A program made the position numbers and the translations under genes. Below are positions 33,167 to 45,617 of a DNA stretch of 64,000 nucleotides, in pieces. Numbering within the stretch: position 1 is the first letter of the stretch; each line of letters starts with the position of its first letter. Source of the DNA: Xestospongia muta. Lineage: Eukaryota > Porifera > Demospongiae > Haplosclerida > Petrosiidae. Location: positions 10,053,162-10,117,161 of the forward strand of contig OY848918.1 in NCBI GenBank assembly GCA_963693285.1. Reading direction: 5' to 3'. Below the pieces are notes generated by a model. The model did no database searches. It saw nothing but the letters and a program-made list of their open reading frames with translations, and was not told where the DNA came from.

Positions 33167-34015
33167 TTGCTAACTGTAACATTTAATTTATTAACTCTTG
33201 TTTGTATTGTAGGTCTATTACCCGAAAGAAAGAATGTTGAAGAATTATATGCTAAAGTTCAACCCAAGAAGAAACGATTGTTGAATGAACCACCCAGATC
33301 AGGTAGTCCAGACACAGACAGTCCTCCCGCTGTCCCTCAAGGACCAAGAAGGCTCTTTATCTTCCATCATGCAGTGAGAGTAGATGTGACCATTGGCAAA
33401 CAATGGGTACAATTATTTTTTAACTTGGATGTTTTCTATCATGGTAGGAACCTAAACATGCCCAAAGAACTACCGAAAAGATGTGGAGGACCGCAAGACT
33501 TCTCCAAGTCTCTAGTAGAGATACACTCTCTACCTTTTATGTGTTCACTCCTAACTTGTCTAATTTGTTGTTCTTTCTCTTTGTTTCTAAGACTCCTAAA
33601 ATATTGTACATCATGCAGAGAGAGTAGATGTGACTTTTGGCAAACAATGGATACAAATATCTTTTGACTTATCAATCAATGGTTTCCACAAAGGATCTTA
33701 AACCAAATGAAATGCACTTGGGTTTTATAAGTGCATGCACAATATTACCAAACTCCTTCTGAAAAATATAGGATCTAATAGTGGCAATATAATAATAGTG
33801 GGTCACGTGGCCACTCTGAGGCCTGCACTCATCAGCTTTGTGGAGGACAACCCTGTAGTGCTCAAGACTTAATGAAATTAGTACAGAAAATATCTTACTG
33901 TGATGTATGTGTCGGTCATGAGAGTGGAACAAGAAAGTCTAGTACGTGTGACTTTATTGATCCACCTGTTCCACCTCTAACTCATGCCCCTAATATTAGA
34001 TTTGATTAGATAATC
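33167..34015 (+). pseudogene. UBASH3-like histidine phosphatase, disrupted
   Basis: Linker NVEELYAKVQPKKKRLLNEP and PPAVPQGPRRLFIF lead into HHAVRVDVTIGKQWVQL (the place of the catalytic RHGE-type motif, here altered), then NLNMPKELPKRCGGPQDFSK. The frame is interrupted by an inverted CFAP91 exon (33515-33604). A second copy of the motif follows (HHAERVDVTFGKQWIQISFD), then frameshifts, then IIIVGHVATLRPALIS, LMKLVQKISYCDVCVG, DPPVPPLTHAPNIRFD and a stop. UBASH3 proteins dephosphorylate tyrosine-phosphorylated signalling kinases in animals. Lost motif, insertion and frameshifts indicate a dead copy. Confidence 0.75.
33515..33604 (-). pseudogene. CFAP91: CFAP91 exon inserted in UBASH3-like sequence
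   Basis: Minus-strand RSLRNKEKEQQIRQVRSEHI with flanking intron bases interrupts the plus-strand phosphatase frame after QDFSK. This exon normally lies just downstream of the long gene. Confidence 0.75.
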
Positions 34016-34312
34016 TATTGTCAAATATCGTGAACGTTAATTAGAGGGGTTTTACTTCTTTAAAATTAATTACAATAATATGCTGTGCATATTATCATCT
34101 TTATTTTGTTCTAAATAGTAGCTTGTTTATTGTAATTATTATTGATTTTTGTTTTAATGTTCTTTTAACTCTCTTTTATTTCTCTCTTATGATCACTGTT
34201 ATATTTTTTCAGGGATAATAATTATTGTTATACTACAATATAAGGCTATTATAAGTACCTGTACTATGCAGAGTAATACACTCTAGTATCATAATATGTT
34301 AATACAACATTT

Positions 34313-35792
34313 CTAGTGATCTTGTTGGTTGGTGGTTTCACTGCTTTGCCCCTCTTCACTAATAGTAGGAGTAGTAACTGTTTCCTTAGCTAGTCCTTCT
34401 TCTCCTAGTTGTTTATGGATAATACGATGAGCTGCTAATAAATGTTTCCTCTGACTGTGTTTGACTAGAGACATGACCAAAGGAGTCCAGATATTTTTAT
34501 CTATTGGTAACTTACCTTTCTCTCTGATAATCTATTTCTCTACCTCAGGTAGCAAGAAGTAATAAACCATTTCAGCCACCATTTCTTGACTTTGCAGTTT
34601 ATCTTGACTGCAAGTATAACATTATATTATATATCATCTATTCTCAGTACAGTAATGTAAATAACTTACGTTTCTTCAAACTCAGCTGCTAGTTTGTTTA
34701 TGACATTAGCTTGTTCATGTATTTCTTTTCTAGCCTATAATGGTGATTATTAATAAGTTATAATATATTTAAGATTTAATGCCTGTTTGTCAGCTGTTTT
34801 CTCTATAGATTGTAGAATAATGTCCTCTAGGTAAGTGTCAACAGTACCTTGATAAACTCTTATCATCTGATGGAGGAGTAACATGAAAGATTAATAAACA
34901 TATCAATGTTAAGAGTCAATAAAAGTATATAGTAGGCATAATAGACTAGTAGACCATTGTATAGTAAATTATCTGATGTAGAGTGGTTGGTTTCTGATCC
35001 TCATCAGCTAAAAGATAAAAGAAATGACCTTATCAGAATCTGAGCTATTACAAAAGAAGTTCATTTCATTCTATTTATAAAATATTATTTAGTTATCTCT
35101 CTTACTTTGTAGTTTCTTTGTTTGTAAATCATTGTAGACTTTGTCCAATATCTTGCCAAGTTTAGCTTGTTTTCTAGCTTTGACACCAATTGGTTTAGCT
35201 GATGAACAAGGAGGTTTAATTCTAGAAAGACAAAAGGTATATTAACAGCTAACACATTGATACCGTGTTAATAAATAGTCTCTCAAACCACACGACACAA
35301 GGAGCAACCAAACTCAGCAATAAATAACAAAACTCAGCCTAGTATCTGGTTAATACAAGAGACAAAACGTTTGTAATCAAAGTTGAAACTAGCATATAAT
35401 ATATATAACAGAATATAACTCAAATCAGTCACTTTATGAGGCAGAGTAGCTTTATGATCCAATAGTCCTATATAATAGTCAATATAATACTATCATATAT
35501 ATAGTGTGTGTACAATGTACTATTAAGTGCTGTGTTATATTGTCTCTTTATTGCATATTGCTCAATATAATAATATCATATATATATATAGTGTGTGTAC
35601 AATGTACCATTGAGTGCTGTGTTATATTGGTTCCTTATTGTATATTGCTCTGAGCTAGCATCCAAGTAGATACCAATACGTGTCGTAGGAGACTGTTGTG
35701 ATAGTGTGATTGTTGTCAGGGTGTCTCTACCTTTTATATGTTCACTCCTAACTCATCTAATTTGTCGCTCTTTCTCTTTGTTTCTAAAACTC
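34313..35792 (-). pseudogene. CFAP91: CFAP91 late exons, disrupted copy
   Basis: Same gapped layout as 16632-18109: NKEKERQIR exon (about 35732-35792), the 3' half of the DASSEQYA exon with 83-bp repeats (35490-35690), the CSSAKPIGVKARKQAKLGK exon (about 35108-35225), a KPLRL-exon remnant (about 35000) joined to VHQGTVDTYLEDIILQS (about 34785-34870), NKLAAEFEE (about 34672-34735), [16 protein letters not shown] (about 34515-34612, no 2-base insertion here), terminal exon to stop 34313-34315. The shared deletion shows that the two regions are duplicates. Confidence 0.8.
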
Positions 35793-35939
35793 CTAAAATA
35801 TTGTACATAATTATCAGTATGTTAATCAGTTTATTGGTATCAAAATTTTTATTAACATCAAAAATTTTTTTTCACAAAATCAAAGGTGTATCAAAATTAA
35901 TGTATGCAATGTTATTGATCACAACATGAGACTTTTCCT

Positions 35940-37873
35940 TCATTTAACATAGATCTCATAATGGGCTACTGGACAATCTTCATCAGATGTACCTTCATTA
36001 AGACAGATCCTCATCTCTATGTAGTCAGAAGTGGAGTAATTGAATTTCTTATAAAACCAAGGTATACCAGTACGTTGACAACATGCAGTTTCTATACTAC
36101 CACATTGATGACCATCCCACAGAGGGTCATTGGGATAGAATTTACCTACAACAGGATGATTTGGACTTCCAGACTCACAATAATAGTCACTACCAACAAA
36201 TGATGGTGGAGTTGCAGGATATTTACTACCACATGGACAACGACTATAATGAAAGTTATCAGTTGTACCACAAATAAAAGTCCAAATATGCTTACGAGGA
36301 CTACCATGAGTTAAACTGATACCATTAGTGTAATAAGAGTTAATACTGCTGGTGGTGTGATATGCTCCATCTGTGTGACCAACTTGATATCCAATAACTT
36401 TACCACAAATTTGAGAGTACTCAATGTTCCCTGATGGAAATGTTATTCCTACAGAGCTACCTCTGCTACTAACTGGTCGACCACATGCTCGAACACCATT
36501 TTCATTATACAGTCTAAATTCATCAGGACAATTCTCACTGTTATCTGACATGTTAAGATAAGCTATCCTCATCCAACCTCCTGTGGAATTGCACAACTCC
36601 TTCATATAGCAGTACACATGATGAGCAATGCTGTGATTATCAGCTATAATGTAATAGTCTGAAGGACAGTCTGGACATCTCCTTTTAACCTCCTCACATG
36701 AACGAGGAAGTAACAATGATGGAGGAGGACATTTCTCTGTAGTAGTGTTCTCATGAATATCTTTGAGAGTATTAATATCTTCTTTAATGTCATCAATGTT
36801 ACCTTCTAACCTAACCATACTCCTATTGAGATTACTAACAACCTCAAATATCTTTATAATGCCTTCATTGTACAATCTTGTCTCTAACCTGGATATATTA
36901 GCAACAATAGTCTCAGTGAGTTCTTTGATCATTTTATTACATTTAGTTGGTGAGTTATCAGTTGTACCACAAATAAAAGTCCAAATATGCTTACGAGGAC
37001 TACCATGAGTTAAACTGATACCATTAGTGTAATAAGAGTTAATACTGCTGGTGGTGTGATATGCTCCATCTGTGTGACCAACTTGATATCCTATAACTTT
37101 ACCACACACTTGAGAGTACTCAATGTTCCCTGATGGAAATGTTATTCCTACAGAGCTACCTCCACTACTAACTGGTCGACCACATGCTCGAACACCATTA
37201 GTCTAAATTCATCAGGACAATTCTCACAGCTATCTGACATGTTAAGATAAGCTACCCTCATCCAACCTCCTGTGGAATTACACAACTCCTCCATATAACA
37301 GTACACATGATGAGCAATGCTGCTATTATCAGCTATAATGTAATAGTCTGAAGGACAGTCTGGACATTTCCTTTTAACCTCCTCACATGAACGAGGAAGT
37401 AACAATGATGGAGGAGGACATTTCTCTGTAGTAGTGTTCTCATGAATATCTTTGAGAGTATTAATATCTTCTTTAATGTCATCAACATTACCTTCTAACC
37501 TAACCATACTTCTATTGACATCATTGACAATCTCAAGAACCTTAATAATGCCTTCATTGTACAACCTTGTCTCTAACCTGGATATATTAGCAACAATAGT
37601 CTCAGTGAGTTCTTTGATCATTTTATTACATTTAGTTGGTGAGTTAGATAGTAGTTGTTGTGATACAACAAGTTGTATGGGACTAGTTGGATTACTACCA
37701 TCTTTACAAGGTGGACAGTTACTGTGAGAAGATTGAGTAAGGAGTTGATTAATAGCAGCAGTCAGGTTAGCTATGGCATCATCGATACTACTATCACTAT
37801 CAGAATGACTTAATGGATTAGACATACCAGTAATAGCTAGTATGACTACCAGTAAAGATAGAAGGGAAGTCAT
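35940..37873 (-). pseudogene. Long-type gene with in-frame internal 699-bp duplication and frameshift
   Basis: Starts at 37873 with the usual signal peptide, linker and coiled coil, and runs to CPDEFRL, where a 10-base deletion (about 37199) shifts the frame. The sequence then continues through CGRP, YSQVCGKVIGYQ and IWTFICGTTDN, jumps back to SPTKCNKMIKEL (coiled coil), and repeats everything to YEIYVK. The offset between repeats is 699 bp, divisible by three, with a 5-base overlap AGTTA at the junction (36953-36957). Without the 10-base loss it would encode about 647 aa. Ends in TGA with the poly(A) motif changed. The upstream half of the promoter palindrome is missing. Confidence 0.88.
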
Positions 37874-39159
37874 TGTAACTATTGTACTGTTCTACTCTTG
37901 TTGTGCTGTAGACTGTCTATCTTATATATACTCACTGATCTAAAATCTAGATCTTTCTTAATATCAAATATATTATATACATGCCCCACTGAAATAATGA
38001 GATAACCATAGCATCAAAAAATGAATAACACCTGGAGGGGGTTACCTCCTTTCAAATAATAAGGGATATTGCAAAGATTACCTAATATCAATATATATAT
38101 AATATAATTCTCCTTCCTTAGCACCAAAAAAATTACTTCTATTTCAAGGATTATGCTATTATAAACTCTTTATTTGTGTATTTAAAACAAGTATAAGAGG
38201 TTAGCTGCTGTTTGGTCAATTACTAGATGTACCATCAAGTTATTATCTAAAAGCTAATTCTAATACAATAATGAAAATTGGTATTTTGGGAGTTGACATT
38301 TTGAGAAGTTAACATTTTGAGATATGATATATGCAATATTACATAGTATTTACTACTTACAGTATACACAGTATATATGGTATAAACACATACTGTGTAT
38401 AATATGATTATATACTGTGTATACTATGTTATACATACAGTACATTATATATTATATACACAGTATAATGTTATACAAAGATCACAATCAATTTCCCAAA
38501 GAAGAAGCCTTTATTCTTGACTGATAAGAACTACACCAAAATCAACAATAGTGGAAAGATAAGCAATACCACAAGGAGTATTTTAATATCAACCATAACT
38601 GTCCTTTCTCACCATATGAATAGAAAGTGATTATACTAATATCAACCAAGAACTCAATGAACACTCAGATATCAACCATAATTGTCCTTTCTCAACCCAA
38701 TATCAATCATACACTGACTCAGGTCACAGCAGACCTACTTACTGTCATTAATAAACAGTATCTTAGTACTGAGTGGAATCTATCCCAATACACATTATGT
38801 AAACAGGATGCAATTGTATTAAGTACTACAATATTACAATGACATATCAGTCTATTGCTTTCATACACTTGATAGATGTCATGATAAATCATCCAACCTC
38901 CTCTAGAATTATATAACTCTACTATAATATATTCTCTCAGTATGATGAAAGTATTTGAACTGCTATAGCTGAACCATTATTGGTTTTATATTGTTAGTCT
39001 TAATATTGTTAGTCATAACATTTAATAATAACTCAATTGTATGTAATCAAAATCCCAAAGATAAGTAACTTTGACAAAAGGCTTACTAAATCAAAGTTGT
39101 ACCAACTGTGTACATAAACATAATGTAAATACAAGTTAATCAAAGTACAAGCTGTTCTT
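37874..39159. repeat. Spacer upstream of the duplicated long gene
   Basis: A promoter copy with GTAGACTGTCTAT and TATATATAAG (37908-37935) breaks off inside the outer palindrome, at CTCACTGATCTAAAA. Then follow the GGAGGGGGTTACCTCC variant module, a TATAC block (about 38330-38470) and 60-bp monomers. Nearly identical to 18301-19540. Confidence 0.75.
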
Positions 39160-40090
39160 TTATTTCACATAGATCTCATAATGGCCTACAGGACCATCTT
39201 CATTAGATGTACCTCCATCAAGACAAATCCTTGTCTCTATGTAGTCAGTAGTAGAGTAATTGAATTTCTTATAAAACCAAGGTATACCAGTACGTTGACA
39301 ACAGGCAGTTTCTATACTACCACATTGATGACCGTCCCACACAGGATCATTGGTATAGAATTTACCTACAACAGGATAATTTGGACTTCCAGACTCACAA
39401 TAATAGTCACTACCAACAAATGATGGTGGGGTTTGAGGTTGTTTACTACCACAAGGACAATTACTATGAAAATAGCTATCAAACAAGCCAGCCATAAAGT
39501 CCAAATATGGCTACGTGGATTACCATGAGTTAAACTAATACCATCACTGTAATGAGAGTTAATACTACTGTTGGTGTGTATTGCTCCATCTGTCCAGCTA
39601 ACTTGATATCCAATAATTTTACCACACACTTGAGAGTATTCAATGTTTCTTGATGGAAAGGCTTTTCCTACACAGCTACCTCCACTACTAACTGGTTGAC
39701 CACATGCTCGAACACCATTTTCACTATACAGTCTAAATTTATCAGGACATTTCTCACTGCTATCTGATATTATAATAAGCCACCCTCATCCAACCTCCTG
39801 TGTAATTACACAATGTTTCCATGTGGCAGTATGCCTGACGAACATGGCCATGACTATCAACTAACATGTAATAGTCTGAAGAACAGTCTGGACATTTCTT
39901 CCTAATCTCCTCACATGAATGAACTAATTGAGAAGGTTTATACTCATTGTTGCAGTGGGACATAATAGAGTTAATTTTGATGGTCAAATCTCTAATGGTT
40001 GAATCAAATTGGTAAATAGAAAGGCATGACTGTGCTAGTAGAGACACTAACAATAACAACCAGTAGAGTTATACAATAAAGATAAGACAT
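39160..40090 (-). pseudogene. Short-type gene with several frameshifts
   Basis: Start at 40090 (MSYLYCITLLVVIVSVSTST), then a 5-base deletion; the frame resumes as SIYQFDSTIRDLTIKINSI, through DSHGHVRQAYCHMETLC and GGWMRVAYYNIR with stop, due to a 2-base deletion where relatives read YLNMTD. A third lesion, loss of one A in ATAAAAGTCC, breaks HIWTF. The last part (NCPCGSKQPQTPPSFVG to YEIYVK) is open. The second and third lesions are shared with 49957-50866. Confidence 0.85.
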
Positions 40091-41216
40091 TTTAGAATGT
40101 TGTCTTGAATTGTAAATGATTAAAATTTCTTATCTTTTCATATCTTTCTAAACCACAGAAATCATCTCTAAAGTTAGTATTCATTATTAAACAAAATAAA
40201 TGTTTTTGATGAAGAAGACTTTAACCATTGTTATCTTAAGGACTACCCATCATTCTTCTTTCTCAACTTTTAAAAAGCAAGTCCAAAGGCAAGAACTACC
40301 CCAACAATGATAACCTCATGAAAAGGACATATCAAGGACTACCCAAAGATAAGATAACCTTTTAAGAAAGGACACTTTAAGGAGTACTTGTGGTAATATC
40401 TATTGAACTCTTGAAAGGAGAAGGTCTATTACAATATCAACTATGACTGTCCTTTCTTAAACTCTCAATACACAAAGACTATACAATAATAACGGTATAT
40501 CAATAACTAGAACAATTCTAATATAAACTATGACTGATAAACAAATCCTCTTGATCTACTAGTAGCCATTGATTAATACTACTTTATACTACATACTGTA
40601 ACCAGTCTGGTCAATCTGGTTTAGAGAAATCACAAAAGAGGGATGATGTACTAATTGTTGTATCTTATATAATGTACAACCATAATTGCCCAACCACTAT
40701 ATACAAAATGTACATAGACACACTTGGAGTGCCTGGAATTAGGGTGTATAGATGAAATTGGAGTAAACAAACAAACATGTACTTAAAGTATGTGAGAGAA
40801 TATCAGTGGCTAGAGTTTAATTAGAAGTTGGTATAGACATACACAAAATTAAAGTGTGTTTTCCAATGCAGAAACCATTTCTTGACTGATAAACTATACT
40901 GCAATATCAATAGTAACTCTCCTTTATCAACATTTCAGCAATACCACAAGGAGTATTCTAATATCAACCATATCTCTCATTTCTAAAGCTTTGAAAAGAC
41001 AATGATTACTCCAATATCAATCAAGGTTCACCTCCTTAGCCATTGAAAAGATAAGCAATACCTCAAAGAGTACTCTAATAACAACTGTGGCTGTTAATTG
41101 TATGATAAATACCTCCCTCACAAAGGTTGTATAATGTTACAATGATATATCAGTGTATTGCACTATGTACAACTATTTATGATATTAATATTACATTTTT
41201 ACTTACTACAAATGTT
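40091..41216. repeat. Spacer between short pseudogene and CFAP91 exons
   Basis: Short-gene flank, one to two 45-bp repeats (about 40315-40390) and diverged 60-bp monomers (40880-41080). The single-copy island of 9660-10125 is absent here. No gene seen. Confidence 0.6.
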
Positions 41217-42103
41217 CCAGTCTCTTATCATTCAATGTTCGAAAGCGAGTCTCTCTCTGTTGAAATAATTTCTCAAGTAATTCCATTCTCTTTTATTGTA
41301 TAGCAGAGATCTCCTTCTCACAATAACTCCACTCTAGACATTCCTGTTCCTCCATCATATGTCTAAAATAATAAATAGATGTTAGATGCATACACAGAAT
41401 GAATGGTTGGGTGAATGGATGAATGGACAATTGGGATCAATAAATAGACAGATGAATGAATACATGGATGAATAGATGGATAAATGAATGGATGGATAAA
41501 TAGAATAGATGAATAGAAGGGTAAATGGATGGATGGATAAATAGAATGAATGAATAGATGGACAAATGAATGGATGGATAAAATAAAATGGTTAAATGGA
41601 TAAATGAATAAATAGAATGATGGATACATGGTTAAATGGATGGATGTCCAGTCCATATTGTATCTACCTTCTCTTATCAATCTGCGATATGTCATTCAGT
41701 GATGGCAAAGTAGCTTCCCAAGATTGTTAGCTTGAGCTCTCTCTATCATTTCTACCCAGCAGGTAAGCCATGCCCTACAAGTATGACACTTAGAACTAGT
41801 TACAAACTCACTATCTAGTACTCACCATAACACAGTGTTGCTAATGTAAGTAGTTCAGGCCTTGAACCAGGTCGAACTACATATGCTGGCGAGTAAGGAT
41901 CTGTCTGTGTCTCACTGTCTCTATAATCTGTTTGTACATGGACAGTTCTAGTCAGTGGAGCAGCTAGAGACAGTTCAATAGATTGTTTATCCATCAGAGG
42001 TTCTAGACTATATGGGGAGGGTGAAGTAATGAGGAGATTGATGATGGACTCACATTTGTGGCGCCAAGACATTTGATGGAAGCATTTGAGGAAGATCATC
42101 ATA
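41217..42103 (-). pseudogene. CFAP91: CFAP91 middle exons, disrupted copy
   Basis: [20 protein letters not shown]...LATLCYG exon with GTGAGT donor (about 41824-42103); GLPAG-TAG exon (about 41668-41776); the MMEEQECLEW exon to HLL-like end (41217-41363), with an altered RMEL region (IKENGIT-like shift). The intron carries the GGAT minisatellite (41399-41650). Same GLPAG-TAG lesion as two other copies. Confidence 0.78.
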
Positions 42104-42441
42104 GGAACCTAAACATGCCCAAAGATTTACAAAAAAGACATGGAGGACCACAAGAGTTCTCCAAGAATTTTCTGATAACTGGAACAGGATTGTTTCAAGT
42201 TCACCTGAGTGGAGAAATGATGAGAGAACAAGGTATCAGAATACACCATGTGTTTGCTTCTCCAGTGTTACGATGTATACAGACAGGTAATGCCATCTTG
42301 CAAGGAATGGATGACTTCAATACTAAAATTAAAGTAGAACATGGCTTCTTTGAATGGTTAGCTTGGTGCCGAGGGGAGGTACCTATGTTTATGCTTGCCA
42401 AAGATATGGTAGAGTTTAGCCTCCAAGTTGATCCAAACTAA
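42103..42441 (+). pseudogene. UBASH3-like phosphatase, first half, best open copy
   Basis: Open reading from NLNMPKDLQKRHGGPQEFSK through ITGTGLFQVHLSGEMMREQG, IHHVFASPVLRCIQTGNAIL, KIKVEHGFFEWLAWCRGEVP to FSLQVDPN and TAA. SPVLRCIQT and the FEWL stretch are hallmarks of the UBASH3 phosphatase domain. The catalytic RHGE exon and the second-half histidine are missing; the sequence jumps to the gene's 3' end. An upstream ATG at 42058 keeps the frame open but lies in sequence antisense to a CFAP91 exon. Probably a non-functional fragment. Confidence 0.72.
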
Positions 42442-42766
42442 GTTGTTTACAATAAAACTTTGTAATAATCTATTGTCAAATGTTGTGAACGTTAATTAGA
42501 GGGGTTTTACTTCTTTAAAATAAATTACAATAATATGCTGTGCATATTATCATCTTTATTTGTTGTAAATAGTAGCTTGTTTATTATAATTATTATTGAT
42601 TTTTGTTTTAATGTTCTTTTAAGTCTCTTTTATTTCTCTCTTATGATCACTGTTATATTTTTTCAGGGATAATAATTATTGTTATACTACAATATAAGGC
42701 TATTATAAGTACCTGTACTATGTAGAGTAATACACTCTAGTATCATAATATGTTAATACAACATTT

Positions 42767-44155
<1,389 letters not shown>

Positions 44156-44298
44156 CTAAAATATTGTACATAATAATCAGTATGTTAATCAGTTTATTGG
44201 TATCAAAATTGTTATTAACATCAAATTTTTTTCACAAAATCAAAGGTGTATCAAATTAATGTATGCAATGTTATTGATCACAACATGAGACTTTTCCT

Positions 44299-45543
44299 TT
44301 ATTTCACATAGATCTCATAATGGGCTACAGCACAATCTTCATCAGATGTTGCAGAACTAAGACAGATCCTCATCTCTATGTAGTCAGTAGTAGAGCAATT
44401 GAGTTTCTTATAAAACCAAGGTATACCAGTACGTTGACAACAGGCAGTTTCTATACTACCACATTGATGACCATCCCACAGAGGATCATTGGTATAGAAT
44501 TTACCTACTGCTGGATTATTTGAATTCCCAGACTCACAATAATAGTCATTGCCAACAAATGATGGTGGAGTTTGAGGACCTAAATTACCACAAGGACATT
44601 GACTGTAAAAACTTTCATCGCTTGAGCCAGCCATAAAAGTCCAAATATGGCCGCGAGGATTACCATGGGTTAAACTGACACCATCACTGTAATGAGAGTT
44701 AATACTGCTGGTGGTGTGATGTGCTCCATCTGTCCAGCCAACTTGATATCCGATAACTTTACCACACACTTGAGAGTATTCAATGTTCCTTGATGGAAAT
44801 GTTATTCCTACACAGCTACCTCCACTACTAACTGGTCGACCACATGCTCGAACACCATTTTCATTATACAGTCTAAATCCATCAGGACATTTCTCACAGC
44901 TATCTGTCATGTTAAGATAAGCTACCCTCATCCAACCTCCTGTGGAATTACACAACTCCTCCATATAACAGTACACTTGACGAACAATGCTGTGATTATC
45001 AGCTATAATGTAATAGTCTGAAGGACAGTCTGGACATCTGCTTTTGATCTCCTCACACGAACGAGGAAGTAACAATGATGGAGGAAGACATTTCTCTGCA
45101 GTAGTGTTCTCATGAATATCTTTGAGAGTATTGATATCTTCTTTAATGTCATCAACATTACCTTCTAACCTAACCATACTCCTATTAAGATTACTAACAA
45201 CATCAAGTATCTTTATAATGCCTTCATTGTACAATCTTGTCTCTAACCTGGATATATTAGCAACAATAGTCTCAATAACTTCTTTGATCATTTTATTACA
45301 TTTAATTGGTGAGTTAGATAGTAGTTGTTGTGATACAACAAGTTGTATGGGACTAGTTGGATTACTACCATCTTCACAAGGTGGACAGCTACTGCGAGAA
45401 GATTTAGTAAGGAGTTGATTAATAGCAGCAGTCAGGTTAGCTATGGCATCATCTATACTACTATCACCATCAGAATGACTTAATGGATTAGACATACCAG
45501 TAATAGCTAGTATGACTACCAGTAAAGATAGAAGGGAAATCAT
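44299..45543 (-). CDS. Long-type secreted coiled-coil/Cys-rich protein (intact)
   Basis: Single exon, 414 aa; starts MISLLSLLVVILAITG. Same domain order as relatives. The variable patch is the most divergent in the window: GSSDESFYSQCPCGNLGPQT, followed by SFVGNDYYCESGNSNNPAVG in place of SGSPNYPVVG, and the C-terminal stretch RICLSSATSDED in place of LNEATSDED. TAA overlaps AATAAA. A late CFAP91 exon begins about 145 bases downstream. Promoter at 45578-45617. Confidence 0.87.
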   Translation of the reverse strand: MISLLSLLVVILAITGMSNPLSHSDGDSSIDDAIANLTAAINQLLTKSSRSSCPPCEDGSNPTSPIQLVVSQQLLSNSPIKCNKMIKEVIETIVANISRLETRLYNEGIIKILDVVSNLNRSMVRLEGNVDDIKEDINTLKDIHENTTAEKCLPPSLLLPRSCEEIKSRCPDCPSDYYIIADNHSIVRQVYCYMEELCNSTGGWMRVAYLNMTDSCEKCPDGFRLYNENGVRACGRPVSSGGSCVGITFPSRNIEYSQVCGKVIGYQVGWTDGAHHTTSSINSHYSDGVSLTHGNPRGHIWTFMAGSSDESFYSQCPCGNLGPQTPPSFVGNDYYCESGNSNNPAVGKFYTNDPLWDGHQCGSIETACCQRTGIPWFYKKLNCSTTDYIEMRICLSSATSDEDCAVAHYEIYVK

Positions 45544-45577
45544 TGTAACTCTTGTACTGTTCTACTCTTGTTGTGCT

Positions 45578-45617
45578 GTAGACTGTCTACCTTATATATA
45601 CTCACTGAGATAGTGAG
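45578..45617 (-). promoter_or_regulatory. Candidate core promoter of long-type gene
   Basis: Palindrome 45578-45590, TATATATAAGG, CTCACT-GAGAT-AGTGAG (45601-45617). Confidence 0.55.

Noticed and set aside
36953..37646. Longer 389-aa ORF at 35940-37109 as a separate gene starting MCGKVIGYQ
   Set aside because: It has no signal peptide or promoter; it is the downstream part of one gene carrying an internal duplication and a 10-base deletion.
39181..39423. Plus-strand ORFs of 60-80 aa opposite the C-terminal ends (MGYxTIFIRC...), also at 27530, 35961, 44320, 49978, 57441, 63557
   Set aside because: Antisense shadows of the YEIYVK-coding ends; no independent support.
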